From NCBI GenBank assembly GCA_963836585.1, contig CAWIJV010000003.1:248001-312000 (forward strand): 64,000 nucleotides of DNA, read 5' to 3'. Below the pieces are notes generated by a model. That model made no database searches. It saw only the letters and a list, made by a program, of their open reading frames with translations, and was not told the origin of the DNA. Made by a program: the position numbers and the translations under genes. This document shows positions 18,701 through 26,145 of this stretch, piece by piece. The DNA is from BTUB01 sp963836585. Its GTDB lineage: Bacteria > Babelota > Babeliae > Babelales > Vermiphilaceae. How positions within the stretch are numbered: position 1 is the first letter of the stretch; each line of letters starts with the position of its first letter.

Positions 18701-19208
18701 TGGTGAACGTAATAATATTGATATATTCAATCTCGGTGTTGCAGGCGACCAAGGAGTGATTCGCATTGGTAATACCGGCGCTCAAAATTCCTGTTTCATT
18801 GCGGGTATTTTTGGTGTTACCGGTAATAATACCGGATCAGCGTTGCCGGTATATGTGAGTACTAATGGCCAATTAGGCACCGTGCCATCATCGCTTCGCT
18901 ACAAAAAAGACATTGTCGACATGAACTCGCAGCAAGAGAAAATGCTTAAGCTGCGCCCGGTCACCTTCAGTTACAAAGGCGATGCGAGCAATAGTAAGCA
19001 GTACGGATTGATCGCTGAAGAGGTAAATGAAATTTATCCAGAAATTGTGGTGCGCGATGAAGCGGGCGAGATTTACTCAGTGAACTATATGGCGCTGATT
19101 CCGTTGCTACTCAAACAGATTCAAGAACTTGAGGCGCATAATAGTACGCAAGATGAGAAAATTGCGCAGTTATATGCGATGATCAGTAATCTTTTGGCAA
19201 AAGATTAA
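15789..19208 (+). CDS. fibre protein 2: surface fibre with YadA-head-like repeats and S74 chaperone domain
   Basis: A 1139-residue protein. Residues 1-19 are a signal peptide (KKFLLLSLLVAAPLFGA). Residues 20-430 are beta-helix-like units of the type GGVGIGGNLNVCG and NLTVTGSSTLNTETVNVL. Residues 430-1000 hold about 35 head-type repeats (YNTAVG, NNVAIG, NIALG), the pattern of trimeric YadA-like adhesin heads. The C-terminus is a peptidase S74 intramolecular chaperone domain (SSLRYKKDI, YGLIAEEVNEIYPEIV, YMALIPLLLKQI) with the Ser1035/Lys1040 spacing expected for autocleavage, then a coiled coil. S74 domains drive trimerisation of phage tail spikes and then cut themselves off. No outer-membrane anchor barrel follows, so the attachment mode is unknown. 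RBS AAAAGGAG. Confidence 0.88.
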   Translation: MMTKKFLLLSLLVAAPLFGACPTNSAQFCNVCVNGTIVAGTGIFNNINVTGSATVDNLIVNGTGTFNGPVIITDTTQSFACDEGALIVAGGVGIAGNLNVCGSITATGGISQTGPLIILNATPSTNCTNGALAVPNGGVGIGGALNVCGIGTFNNQVFITSTATGNGSCGDGALVVVGDVGIEGSLNVCGQATIGGARDGGLLSGEGLRSVPCTGPGLKLEVLGDEGVLGNLYVCGNQDIGGNSNINGNLTVAGTGTFGNVNFTGGNVSFNNFTVNGTGTMNNLVVNNNAIINNLTVTGSSTLNTETVNVLTGGTGSFNNLTVNNLTVTGSSTLNTETVNVLTGGTGSFNNLSANNFTVNNLTVTGPVSVSNTTQSTSCTNGALTVSGGVGIGGNLNVCGNITAANFNTTGSSSSANCNLSVGDNTNAVSNGTSNTALGENALQHNTTGKLNTAVGCKSLNANTTGVGNAALGDIALQANTIGNFNVALGYNALSANLSGSYNTAISGALTSLINGSQNVAIGAGASEFAVSTQGTVAIGYEAARSNTANQITALGYQAMFSNTSGTSNTAIGNIALHLNVTGGNNTAVGDRALSNTTSSRNTAVGASSLLYNTVGQYNTAVGYQALIYNTIGNHNVAIGYEAGENQTTGSDNIAIGAPALFGNINGNKNVAVGSDTLFSATGASYNTAVGHAALKSDTSGGSNVAVGSNSLFDNTIGNNNVGVGQFSLFFNTTGSNNVAVGYSSLGSNTTSYNTALGYETLQNESMGSFNTAVGALALQNSYSGANNVAVGNNAMQNSSGASSNVAIGRNTMLNNTGCSNNIAIGQPAMQNAINSGNNIALGQFALFTSNSSNQNIAIGEEAMGNSSGASNNIALGQNSLNNAQAAASNVAIGQSAMQQAANASANIAIGQNAMINSTGATSNVAIGNRSLVNSVGINNVAIGSNALVSLVTGSNNLAIGPSGAGSNLIAGERNNIDIFNLGVAGDQGVIRIGNTGAQNSCFIAGIFGVTGNNTGSALPVYVSTNGQLGTVPSSLRYKKDIVDMNSQQEKMLKLRPVTFSYKGDASNSKQYGLIAEEVNEIYPEIVVRDEAGEIYSVNYMALIPLLLKQIQELEAHNSTQDEKIAQLYAMISNLLAKD

Positions 19209-19219
19209 AAAAAACCATG

Positions 19220-19250
19220 TTTGCACCTCTTGAGATTTTACCGTAATATA
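19220..19250 (+). repeat. remnant matching the 3' end of the next gene
   Basis: This stretch reads Phe-Ala-Pro-Leu-Glu-Ile-Leu-Pro-stop and closely matches 19809-19839, the last codons of the gene at 19296-19835 (FAALEILP-stop). It looks like the leftover 3' end of a deleted tandem copy. Confidence 0.6.
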
Positions 19251-19295
19251 TTGGTGAATTCAGCTTATTTTCACCAAAATTATGGGCAATTTACT

Positions 19296-19835
19296 ATGAA
19301 ATACGCACAGATTTTTATACTATTTTTTTCTACCGCAGTGGCCATGGAAGCTCCTCAAGAAAATTCGGAGCATGCAAGTCAGATTGAGGCGCAGCAGATA
19401 CCATTGAATATTGTCAATAATCATGAAGCAAAATATCTTTTGGAATATGCTCTTTTCAATAATGGTCGGAAGGTGCTCAAAAATGCGTGCTTTCGAGAAA
19501 TTGATTTTCATGAGACCGCATCAATTCCACTTGATCTGGGCCTGCAGCAGCATCTGATGCTGAGCATTAAGCGTTGTTCTCAAACCGGAGAGCCGGTTAG
19601 TAATGCGTTAATAATCGCCTTGGCAAAACACCGCAGCGGCTTTTCATGGGCCAAAACCCAACAGCCGGCATTGGCGGTGAGAGTTGCTCATCAAGATATG
19701 CCCGTGGCATTCAATGGTACTGATCAATATCTATTCATCCTAGAATTAGATGAAACATGCATTCATAATTCTCATTTCTCATTGCAGGTAGTTCCAAAAT
19801 CAGACCGATTTGCAGCTCTTGAGATTTTGCCGTAA
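19296..19835 (+). CDS. small secreted protein of unknown function
   Basis: From the ATG at 19296 the protein has 179 residues: signal peptide MKYAQIFILFFSTAVA, then MEAPQENSEHASQ and an all-beta-looking domain (IPLNIVNNHEAKYLLEYALF, QHLMLSIKRC, YLFILELDETCIHNSHFSLQ). An upstream start at 19221 would put a charged tail before the signal peptide and is less likely. No family recognised. It follows the intact fibre gene by about 90 bases, and the remnant of a second copy lies between them. Confidence 0.65.
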   Translation: MKYAQIFILFFSTAVAMEAPQENSEHASQIEAQQIPLNIVNNHEAKYLLEYALFNNGRKVLKNACFREIDFHETASIPLDLGLQQHLMLSIKRCSQTGEPVSNALIIALAKHRSGFSWAKTQQPALAVRVAHQDMPVAFNGTDQYLFILELDETCIHNSHFSLQVVPKSDRFAALEILP

Positions 19836-19886
19836 TCTACTGGATAGATTCAATTTCTTTTTCTCAAAACCATAGGTGCTTTTACT

Positions 19887-22217
19887 ATGAAGCTTTCATT
19901 AGCCTGGCTTTTTGATCATATCGATGCTGATTGGCAAAAAATTGATGTTGCGGCATTGGTCAATCGATTTAATAAAACGGTTGCTGAAATCGAAGGTTTT
20001 GAGAAAGTTTCGATCGATGTTAGAAATCTTGCACTTGCCACAGTTCAAAAAGTTTCAGGGCAAACAGTGACGGTTCATGCCCCCGAGTGGAAGCAGACGA
20101 TTGATCTCCCTATTCGGGAGATATCAAAGGATGATTCTTCGTATCTTATTGCTCGAGAGGGCGATCTCTATCGCTGGGCCACCATGAAAGATCTTGGCTC
20201 GGAAAAAGATACACTACTCCCGCCATTTACATGCGAAGCATCACAAATGGCCGGTGGCTGGAAAAAGCAGATTGAAGCTGAAGATTATATTCTGCATCTT
20301 GATAATAAATCGATTAATCATCGGCCGGATATGTGGGGCCATCGCGGCGTGGCGCGTGAAGTTGCCGCCTTGCTTGATCTGCCCTTCAGGGCTCTTGATC
20401 ATCTATTGATCGCAAAAGATGTCGCAAAAAAATCTGATTTCTCGGTAACCGTAGAAAATCCTGCCGTGTGCCGCCGCTTTGCCGGGCTTTATTTTCCCCA
20501 AGTAGGGGAGCATCGGGCCAATCTCTGGATGGCTGCGCGCTTGGCGCGCGTTGATAGTCGCCCGATCAATGCGATTGTAGATGCCACCAATTATGTAATG
20601 CTCGATTTGAGCCAACCGCTGCATGCATTTGACGTTGATGCGCTTGCAGCGCATACCATTGTGGTGCGCAATGCAAAGAATAAAGAAACTATTACCCTCT
20701 TGGATGGGCAAAATGTCGAGCTGACTGATCAAGATTGTGTGATTACCGATGGCAAAAAACCGATTGCGCTGGCGGGCATCATGGGCGGCAAAGATTCAGG
20801 CGTCACCTGCAAAACGAAATCTATTTTTGTCGAATCGGCCAATTTTGATCCGGCTGCTATCCGCAAAACATCAGCACGGATAAAAAAACGGAGCGAATCA
20901 TCGGCGCGGTTTGAAAAAAATCTTGATCTTGCGCAAAATAGTGTCGGGTTAGAGCGGTTTTTAAAGTTGCTGGATGATGCGGGAATTGTTTATCCGTCTT
21001 CGCTAGAAGCTACGCCGGACTTTCGCACGGCGAACGGATATTCGCCACTCTCCCGTCCTCTAGAAATCTCCCACGCTTACATCGAGAAACTCCTGGGCAT
21101 CACCATTGCGCCGGCATTCATAAAAAAGACATTACAAAAACTTGAATTTGGTGTTGCAGAAAAAAATGGCAGCTATACCATCACTATTCCTTCGTTCAGA
21201 GCCACAAAGGATATCGCGATAAAGCAGGATATTGTGGAAGAGATTGGCAGATTTTACGGCTATGATGCGATTGCTGAACAATTGCCAAGCCGGCAAACCA
21301 AGCCGTTTGATATTGCCGCGATAATGCGCTTGCGCAAAATAAAGCAGCTGCTCGCATTTGGCTTTGATATGCGCGAACTGTATACCTACGCATTTTTTGA
21401 TGAATCATTTTTAAATACGCTTGGATGGCAGCCGGGGCCAACGCTCAAGGTGCAAGAAGCAGTTTCAGAAAATTGGCAGCGGCTGGCCACCTCATTGGTG
21501 CCAAACATCCTCAAGATGGTGCACACGCATGCGCAAGAATTTGAGTGCAATAATTTTTTTGAATATGCCAAAATTTGGCCCGCAGGAACTGCCCAAAGTG
21601 AACACGCTTCACTCGCCGGCATTTTTGCGCATCACAAAAAACCGATCGATTTTTATGAAGGTAAAAATAGAATTAATAGTCTCTTCCATGCGCTGGGAAT
21701 TTCTGTTGAGTGGGTAAAGCTTGAAAATCCTGAGCTTAGTCGAAGGGCGGCTTTGGTGGCGCCGTGGTATATACCGCATGAAACGGCTCAGCTCATCTAT
21801 CAAGGGAAATCGGTAGGAGTTGCCGGGATGGCAAATGCCAGCTTATATCAAAAGATTGCTTTGGGCACCGCCTTTATTTTTGAAATTGATGGGAATTTTT
21901 TGACCACCGTGCGCTCACCTCAAGTGCGTTATACGGCACCTTCAAAATATCCATCGATCACGCGGGATATCAGCTTCTTAATTCCGGTGGGCATTACTGC
22001 TGCATCGCTTCAAAAAGAGGTGGCGCAGCTTGACGGGCATATTACGCAGGTGAGTTTGGTAGACTTTTTCCAAAAACCGGAATGGCAGGATCAAAAATCG
22101 GTAACGCTGCGGCTTGTGTTGCAAGATGTGCGTGCAACAATGGCAAGCGCAACTGCCGATCAGATTATGAGCACAGTGAGCCAGTATCTTACTAAGCAGG
22201 GCGGCACAGTCCGATGA
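19887..22217 (+). CDS. pheT: phenylalanine-tRNA ligase beta subunit
   Basis: A 776-residue subunit that, with PheS, charges tRNA-Phe. Order of parts: N-terminal MKLSLAWLFDHI, an OB-fold tRNA-binding insert at about 40-150, B3/B4 editing domain (RPINAIVDATNYVMLDLSQP, HAFDVDAL near 245), B5 domain with EEIGRFYGYDAI near 455, the catalytic-like core, and the FDX-ACB anticodon-binding domain at the end (SKYPSITRDISFLIP). Length is normal. No pheS lies in the window. It overlaps lspA by 4 bases. Around 21733-21752 the coding sequence contains CCTGAGCTTAGTCGAAGG, which resembles the dispersed repeat. Confidence 0.96.
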   Translation: MKLSLAWLFDHIDADWQKIDVAALVNRFNKTVAEIEGFEKVSIDVRNLALATVQKVSGQTVTVHAPEWKQTIDLPIREISKDDSSYLIAREGDLYRWATMKDLGSEKDTLLPPFTCEASQMAGGWKKQIEAEDYILHLDNKSINHRPDMWGHRGVAREVAALLDLPFRALDHLLIAKDVAKKSDFSVTVENPAVCRRFAGLYFPQVGEHRANLWMAARLARVDSRPINAIVDATNYVMLDLSQPLHAFDVDALAAHTIVVRNAKNKETITLLDGQNVELTDQDCVITDGKKPIALAGIMGGKDSGVTCKTKSIFVESANFDPAAIRKTSARIKKRSESSARFEKNLDLAQNSVGLERFLKLLDDAGIVYPSSLEATPDFRTANGYSPLSRPLEISHAYIEKLLGITIAPAFIKKTLQKLEFGVAEKNGSYTITIPSFRATKDIAIKQDIVEEIGRFYGYDAIAEQLPSRQTKPFDIAAIMRLRKIKQLLAFGFDMRELYTYAFFDESFLNTLGWQPGPTLKVQEAVSENWQRLATSLVPNILKMVHTHAQEFECNNFFEYAKIWPAGTAQSEHASLAGIFAHHKKPIDFYEGKNRINSLFHALGISVEWVKLENPELSRRAALVAPWYIPHETAQLIYQGKSVGVAGMANASLYQKIALGTAFIFEIDGNFLTTVRSPQVRYTAPSKYPSITRDISFLIPVGITAASLQKEVAQLDGHITQVSLVDFFQKPEWQDQKSVTLRLVLQDVRATMASATADQIMSTVSQYLTKQGGTVR

Positions 22218-22705
22218 ACAATGCGATGAACAAAAAATTATTTTTGCCACTGTTTCTTGGTCTTGGAATTTTTGTAATCGATCGCATCACTAAATTCTGG
22301 GCGCTTGGATTGAGCAGTGAACTGGTAATAAATCGGTGGCTTTCATTTGCGCTGGTGTTTAATCGCGGCATCAACTGGGGACTGTTTAATAATGGCTCAG
22401 TATTTTCTTTTGTGGTGCTCACTATTTTCATCATACTGATAATTGCTTTTTTAATGCGAATCACTGTCAAAATATATCACGAAGGTAAACCAATAGTGGG
22501 CTATCTGCTCGTGCTTGTTGGGTCAATTTCTAATTGCGCGGATCGTTTGCTCTATGGCGGCGTGATCGATTTTATTGTGGTATGGTTTGGCTCGTGGAGC
22601 TGGCCGGCATTTAATATCGCCGATGCGGCTATTTTGCTCGGCCTTGGGTTACTCGTGTGGGATTATTTACCAAAATTCTCGGACCCTTCGACGAGCTCAG
22701 GGTGA
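22214..22705 (+). CDS. lspA: lipoprotein signal peptidase
   Basis: A 163-residue aspartic protease of the inner membrane that cleaves prolipoprotein signal peptides after lipidation. Four transmembrane helices; the catalytic aspartates lie in SNCADRLLYGGVIDF and FNIADAAI. It overlaps pheT (ATGA). The last residues (DPSTSSG) are encoded by a CCTTCGACGAGCTCAGG repeat, so the natural C-terminus was replaced by repeat sequence. Its substrates include the lipobox protein at 25054. Confidence 0.94.
   Translation: MNNAMNKKLFLPLFLGLGIFVIDRITKFWALGLSSELVINRWLSFALVFNRGINWGLFNNGSVFSFVVLTIFIILIIAFLMRITVKIYHEGKPIVGYLLVLVGSISNCADRLLYGGVIDFIVVWFGSWSWPAFNIADAAILLGLGLLVWDYLPKFSDPSTSSG
22680..22703. repeat. 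dispersed repeat fragment at the lspA/comF junction
   Basis: CCCTTCGACGAGCTCAGGG-type sequence, a half-palindrome of the family seen at 36.7, 45.4, 46.9, 54.1 and 61.3 kb. It codes the last lspA residues and supplies its stop codon. Confidence 0.6.
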
Positions 22706-22719
22706 GCGGAGAGCGAGTG

Positions 22720-23400
22720 ATGTTTCGTAATTATTTAGCGCCGCTAATTTCAAAAAGTTACCACGTGATGATGGATAATTTCATCGCGCCACCGTTTTGC
22801 GCTTTTTGCAAAGCATTGCTCCCAAAGCGTATGATTTTTTGTACGCCATGCACCGAAAATATTAAACCGGTGGTATCGGTGCAAATTCCGCTGACTGCGT
22901 CAAAAAGCATGATGGTGATGGCTGCCTGCGAATATCAAGAGCCCATAAAAAGTCTGATCATTGCCAAATCGTGGGGCGATATTATTGCCGGCCAGCAGCT
23001 GGGGCAGATTATCTGGGAATATTCATATTTTAAACATATCCCGTGTGATTATTTAATACCGGTTCCTTTGCATTGGCTCCGTGCGGCAAAGCGTGGCTAT
23101 AATCAAGCAGAGGAAATTGCCAAGACATTGGCAGCGTATGGCCAGACTACCGTGGCGCCACTGGTGACCAGAACACGCAATACTCCCTTCCAATCATCAG
23201 TAACGCATGATCAGCGGTTTAGTAACGTAAAGCAGGCATTCGCTCTCAAAAAAATTGATGCCGCATTATACCACAACAAACATCTGGTGATTGTTGATGA
23301 TCTGATGACCACCGGCTCTACATTGGCACAAGTTGCAAAGACACTCATGCCGCTGCAACCGGCATCAATCACGGCAATTGTGGCATGCCGAGTGGTGTAG
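22720..23400 (+). CDS. comF: ComF-family phosphoribosyltransferase-like protein
   Basis: From the ATG at 22720 (GGAG 8-9 bases upstream) the protein has 226 residues. The N-terminus has a double zinc knuckle (FCAFCKALLP, FCTPC) and the C-terminus a type I phosphoribosyltransferase domain with the PRPP loop HLVIVDDLMTTGSTL. ComF proteins act in DNA uptake or transformation and sometimes in general nucleotide or DNA metabolism. An upstream start at 22657 would lie in lspA and translate the repeat, so it is rejected. The stop falls at the start of another repeat. Confidence 0.88.
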   Translation: MFRNYLAPLISKSYHVMMDNFIAPPFCAFCKALLPKRMIFCTPCTENIKPVVSVQIPLTASKSMMVMAACEYQEPIKSLIIAKSWGDIIAGQQLGQIIWEYSYFKHIPCDYLIPVPLHWLRAAKRGYNQAEEIAKTLAAYGQTTVAPLVTRTRNTPFQSSVTHDQRFSNVKQAFALKKIDAALYHNKHLVIVDDLMTTGSTLAQVAKTLMPLQPASITAIVACRVV

Positions 23401-23490
23401 TGTGGTTCGATACAGCGCCTTCGGCGCCACTCACCACGAACGGAAGAATCCGTTCGTCCCGAGTAGCACTGAAAGTGCATATCGAGGGAT
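23401..23490. repeat. dispersed palindromic repeat
   Basis: Arms GGTTCGATAC and CATATCGAGGG enclose inner arms CACGAACGG and CCGTTCGTC. The same plan is seen at 36738-36880 and 37677-37760. It lies between the convergent comF and the gene at 23493. Confidence 0.75.
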
Positions 23491-23492
23491 GT

Positions 23493-24887
23493 TTAGTGTG
23501 TCTCTTCTTCATTCGTAGAATCAACAATTGGCGGTGCAGGAAGAGCACCAACAATTTGCGGCGGAGTTGCTGGAAGTGCCAGCGTTTCCGCAACTGATGC
23601 AGTAGGTGAAGGAGTCTTGCTAGGTTTGGGTGGAACTGGTGGTGCAGGTAATTGGGAAGCGCGAATAATGATATCGAAATCCACTTGCATGTCATTCAAC
23701 TGTTTCGCAAGTTCTGTAAGTTTAGCAGTGCTCACTGTTGAATCTTTCAAATATGTTGATGCCAAGTGATACAGTCTGCCTGCTATGGGGGATTTGTCAG
23801 CGGGAATTTTACTGGTGTGATGTGAGAGCTGATTTCCCACCGCCTCGCGAGCAGCGGTGAGTGCGGTAAGTTGTGCTTCGCGTTCTCTTTGTTCTTGTTC
23901 TTTGAGGTGCCTAATGCGTGCTTCAGCTTCTTTAATTCGTTCTGCCTCCGCGATGCATCCGGCGATTACTGCCCTTGCAATTGCTGGATAGATAGCGCTG
24001 ATATTTTGCATCACAATTTGATTATCAGGATTTTCCGGATTCAGGCTTACCAAAATATCCAATCTTTTGTTGCAGACCGCATATTCAATAGTGTTGAGTA
24101 AGCGATATTGGCGTTCAAATACTTGGTGCACTAATGTTTTATGGAATTCGAGCGTATTATTAAATTCCCATTGCGCAGTATGATAGGGATGCATTGGATT
24201 AAAATGAAGAATTGCTTGGCACACAATCTGTGATTTTTCATCGGTGAAATATTTTAAAGGATCATACCATGTCTTGCGTATTATATTCATCATTTTGGTA
24301 GGTATACTCGGATGGGAATTGAGTACCACATTCACCACCGTATCATAGGTGGGAAACCGATCTTCGTTTGGAAATTCTTCGCGGTACAGTTCAGGAGAAG
24401 CGTTGGAGGATTTTTCTAGATTTCTTTTGCTTTGCTTTCTGAGGGTGTTTGCATCTTCTTGCGCTTTTCTCGTTGCTTTTTCTATAAAGCCAAGAACTAC
24501 TGCTTTTATGCTTCCTGAATAATAACCTCTTTGCCGTTCTTCAGCATTGCGCAAAAGCTCAGTCTTGCTGTCGTGCGTTTTCATACTTTCTGTTTCTAAA
24601 GAAGTTAATAAAGCGCGTGCTCGCCTAAAGGCACTTTTGATATCTTCTAAGCACTGTGCATCACCGGTAAATCTGCGTGGACTTTCATGGCGAGGATTAA
24701 ACCGCATCACCTCTTCGCATACTTTGGGTGCTTTTTCATCGGTAAAATAAGAAAGGGGATCGATAATTTGATCAAGCATATGAAAAACTTCCCAGCCCCA
24801 TGATTTTTCCTCAGCCGGAGCGAGCATCGAATGCAGTGAATGGGTGGGAACAAGCAATGTCAAAGCAAAAAAAGAGATGGTGCGCAT
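23493..24887 (-). CDS. secreted protein with an internal duplication (DPLxYFTDEK repeats)
   Basis: A 464-residue protein with a signal peptide (MRTISFFALTLLVPTHSLHS). Two units of about 170 residues start with IDPLSYFTDEKAPKVCEEV (about 42) and YDPLKYFTDEKSQIVCQAI (about 213); both continue into a RFNPRH/HFNPMH motif and a helical region. The second is followed by a long Glu/Lys/Arg-rich helix (about 305-345, likely coiled coil), and the last 70 residues are Pro/Ala-rich. No known family recognised. Export and host interaction are plausible but unproven. Confidence 0.7.
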   Translation of the reverse strand: MRTISFFALTLLVPTHSLHSMLAPAEEKSWGWEVFHMLDQIIDPLSYFTDEKAPKVCEEVMRFNPRHESPRRFTGDAQCLEDIKSAFRRARALLTSLETESMKTHDSKTELLRNAEERQRGYYSGSIKAVVLGFIEKATRKAQEDANTLRKQSKRNLEKSSNASPELYREEFPNEDRFPTYDTVVNVVLNSHPSIPTKMMNIIRKTWYDPLKYFTDEKSQIVCQAILHFNPMHPYHTAQWEFNNTLEFHKTLVHQVFERQYRLLNTIEYAVCNKRLDILVSLNPENPDNQIVMQNISAIYPAIARAVIAGCIAEAERIKEAEARIRHLKEQEQREREAQLTALTAAREAVGNQLSHHTSKIPADKSPIAGRLYHLASTYLKDSTVSTAKLTELAKQLNDMQVDFDIIIRASQLPAPPVPPKPSKTPSPTASVAETLALPATPPQIVGALPAPPIVDSTNEEETH

Positions 24888-25053
24888 ACTATATACCTTT
24901 TATTTTTTGAAAGTATGTTTGCCTGGCCTTCAGTCTAAGCACAGCCGCGGATGAAAGCAAGCCCTACCCTTGATGGGATCGTGAATTTAGGGTATATCTA
25001 GATAATCGTTATGGTAAAATCAAATTCATTTTTATGTATAAAAGGATATGCCT

Positions 25054-26073
25054 ATGAAGAACTTTTCAACTAAAATAAGTTCTGTGTTACTCGTAAGCTC
25101 ACTGGTGCTTTTGCCCGGCTGTGAGTGGTTTAAGAGCAAGCTCGGATTAGGAAATTCGTCAATGCCAACAGCAGCAAATGATGGCAGTGCGGTGATTGCT
25201 ACTCTGAATGGCAAACCACTTTTGACGGTCAATGAGTTTGAAGCGCAGTTTAAAAACTTTATCGAAAAACATCCGTATGGCGCGATGCTTGCGCAAATGG
25301 AAGGGATCGAGCGCAAAATGTTTGATGGCATTGTGAGCCAAAAAATAATGTCGGCATGGGTGAGCGATAATGGTATTGATAAAACTCAAGAATACAAAGA
25401 AAGCTTGGATCAACTCATTCAATTCTTAAATGCGCGCTTCTTCCAGATGAAACATCCGGTGGCCACCAGCGAAGCTGATGCGCGTGACTTCTATAATAAA
25501 AATAAAGAAAGCATGCCGGAAGCGGTTGTGTCCCGCGGCGGCGTGAATGCAAGCGCAGTCTCTTTTGCCAAAGAGGCTGATGCTAAAGCACTCTTAGAAA
25601 AAGCAAAAGGCAAAGGCTCGCTAGAAAAAGTTGCCAAAGAAGCCGGCTTAGCTGATAAGTATCGTGATTTCAAAACGGTCAACGCCACCAGCATTGGCAT
25701 CGATCAAGCGCTCAAAGATGGCATTCTTGCGCTCAAGAAGTTCCCAGCATCGGAAATCATCAAAGCAGGGGGCAGCTATTATGTGGTATCGGCCACCGGC
25801 AAAGAAGAAGTAAAATATCGTCCGTTTGATGAGGTGAAAGCTTCTATTGAGCAACGCTTGAATGCGCAAAAGCAGGAGCAAGCGCTTGAAAAAGAGATCG
25901 AAAAACTCAAAAAGGATTACAACGTGGTGGTTGATGAAGCATATTTTAGCAAAAAAGTGGCAAATGCTCCTGAACGAGTAGAAGAGGAGCAGCTTGAAAT
26001 GGTGATGCCGGAAGCGCCGGCGCAAGAAAATGCGCATGTGCGGCCTGCTAAGCCGGCTGCTAAAGCGGCATAG
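25054..26073 (+). CDS. lipoprotein, PpiC/SurA-like folding factor
   Basis: From ATG 25054 (AAAGGA 7 bases upstream; another ATG two codons earlier) the protein has 339 residues. It has a lipoprotein signal with lipobox LLPGC, so it is lipidated and likely exported from the inner membrane. The N-terminal part (VNEFEAQFKNFIE, FDGIVSQKIM) resembles a SurA/trigger-factor-type helical domain. A parvulin-like region lies at about 165-250 (VSFAKEADAKALLEKAKGKG, FPASEIIKAGGSYYVVS). A charged coiled-coil tail follows. Parvulins are prolyl isomerases; the active-site residues are poorly conserved here, so a pure chaperone role is possible. The next gene is also SurA-like. Confidence 0.82.
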   Translation: MKNFSTKISSVLLVSSLVLLPGCEWFKSKLGLGNSSMPTAANDGSAVIATLNGKPLLTVNEFEAQFKNFIEKHPYGAMLAQMEGIERKMFDGIVSQKIMSAWVSDNGIDKTQEYKESLDQLIQFLNARFFQMKHPVATSEADARDFYNKNKESMPEAVVSRGGVNASAVSFAKEADAKALLEKAKGKGSLEKVAKEAGLADKYRDFKTVNATSIGIDQALKDGILALKKFPASEIIKAGGSYYVVSATGKEEVKYRPFDEVKASIEQRLNAQKQEQALEKEIEKLKKDYNVVVDEAYFSKKVANAPERVEEEQLEMVMPEAPAQENAHVRPAKPAAKAA

Positions 26074-26105
26074 TTTTATTGCTACGCAATATGATATATA
26101 CTTTG

Positions 26106-26131
26106 AGGGGAATCATTTTGGTTCCCCTTCT
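26106..26131 (+). terminator. hairpin between the two SurA/PpiC-like genes
   Basis: GGGGAA and TTCCCC arms with a 9-base loop, followed by a short T-rich run. The T run is weak and the next ribosome site follows at once, so it may be an attenuator or mRNA-stability hairpin rather than a full terminator. Confidence 0.45.
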
Positions 26132-26145
26132 TTATTGGAGTTGGT

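Noticed and set aside
21725..21760. Repeat insertion in pheT (CCTGAGCTTAGTCGAAGG)
   Set aside because: The match to the dispersed repeat is only about 18 bases and without flanking modules; it may be chance, so it is only mentioned in the pheT entry.
22657..22719. Upstream start for comF
   Set aside because: It lies in the lspA gene and would translate repeat sequence; the ATG at 22720 has a proper ribosome site.
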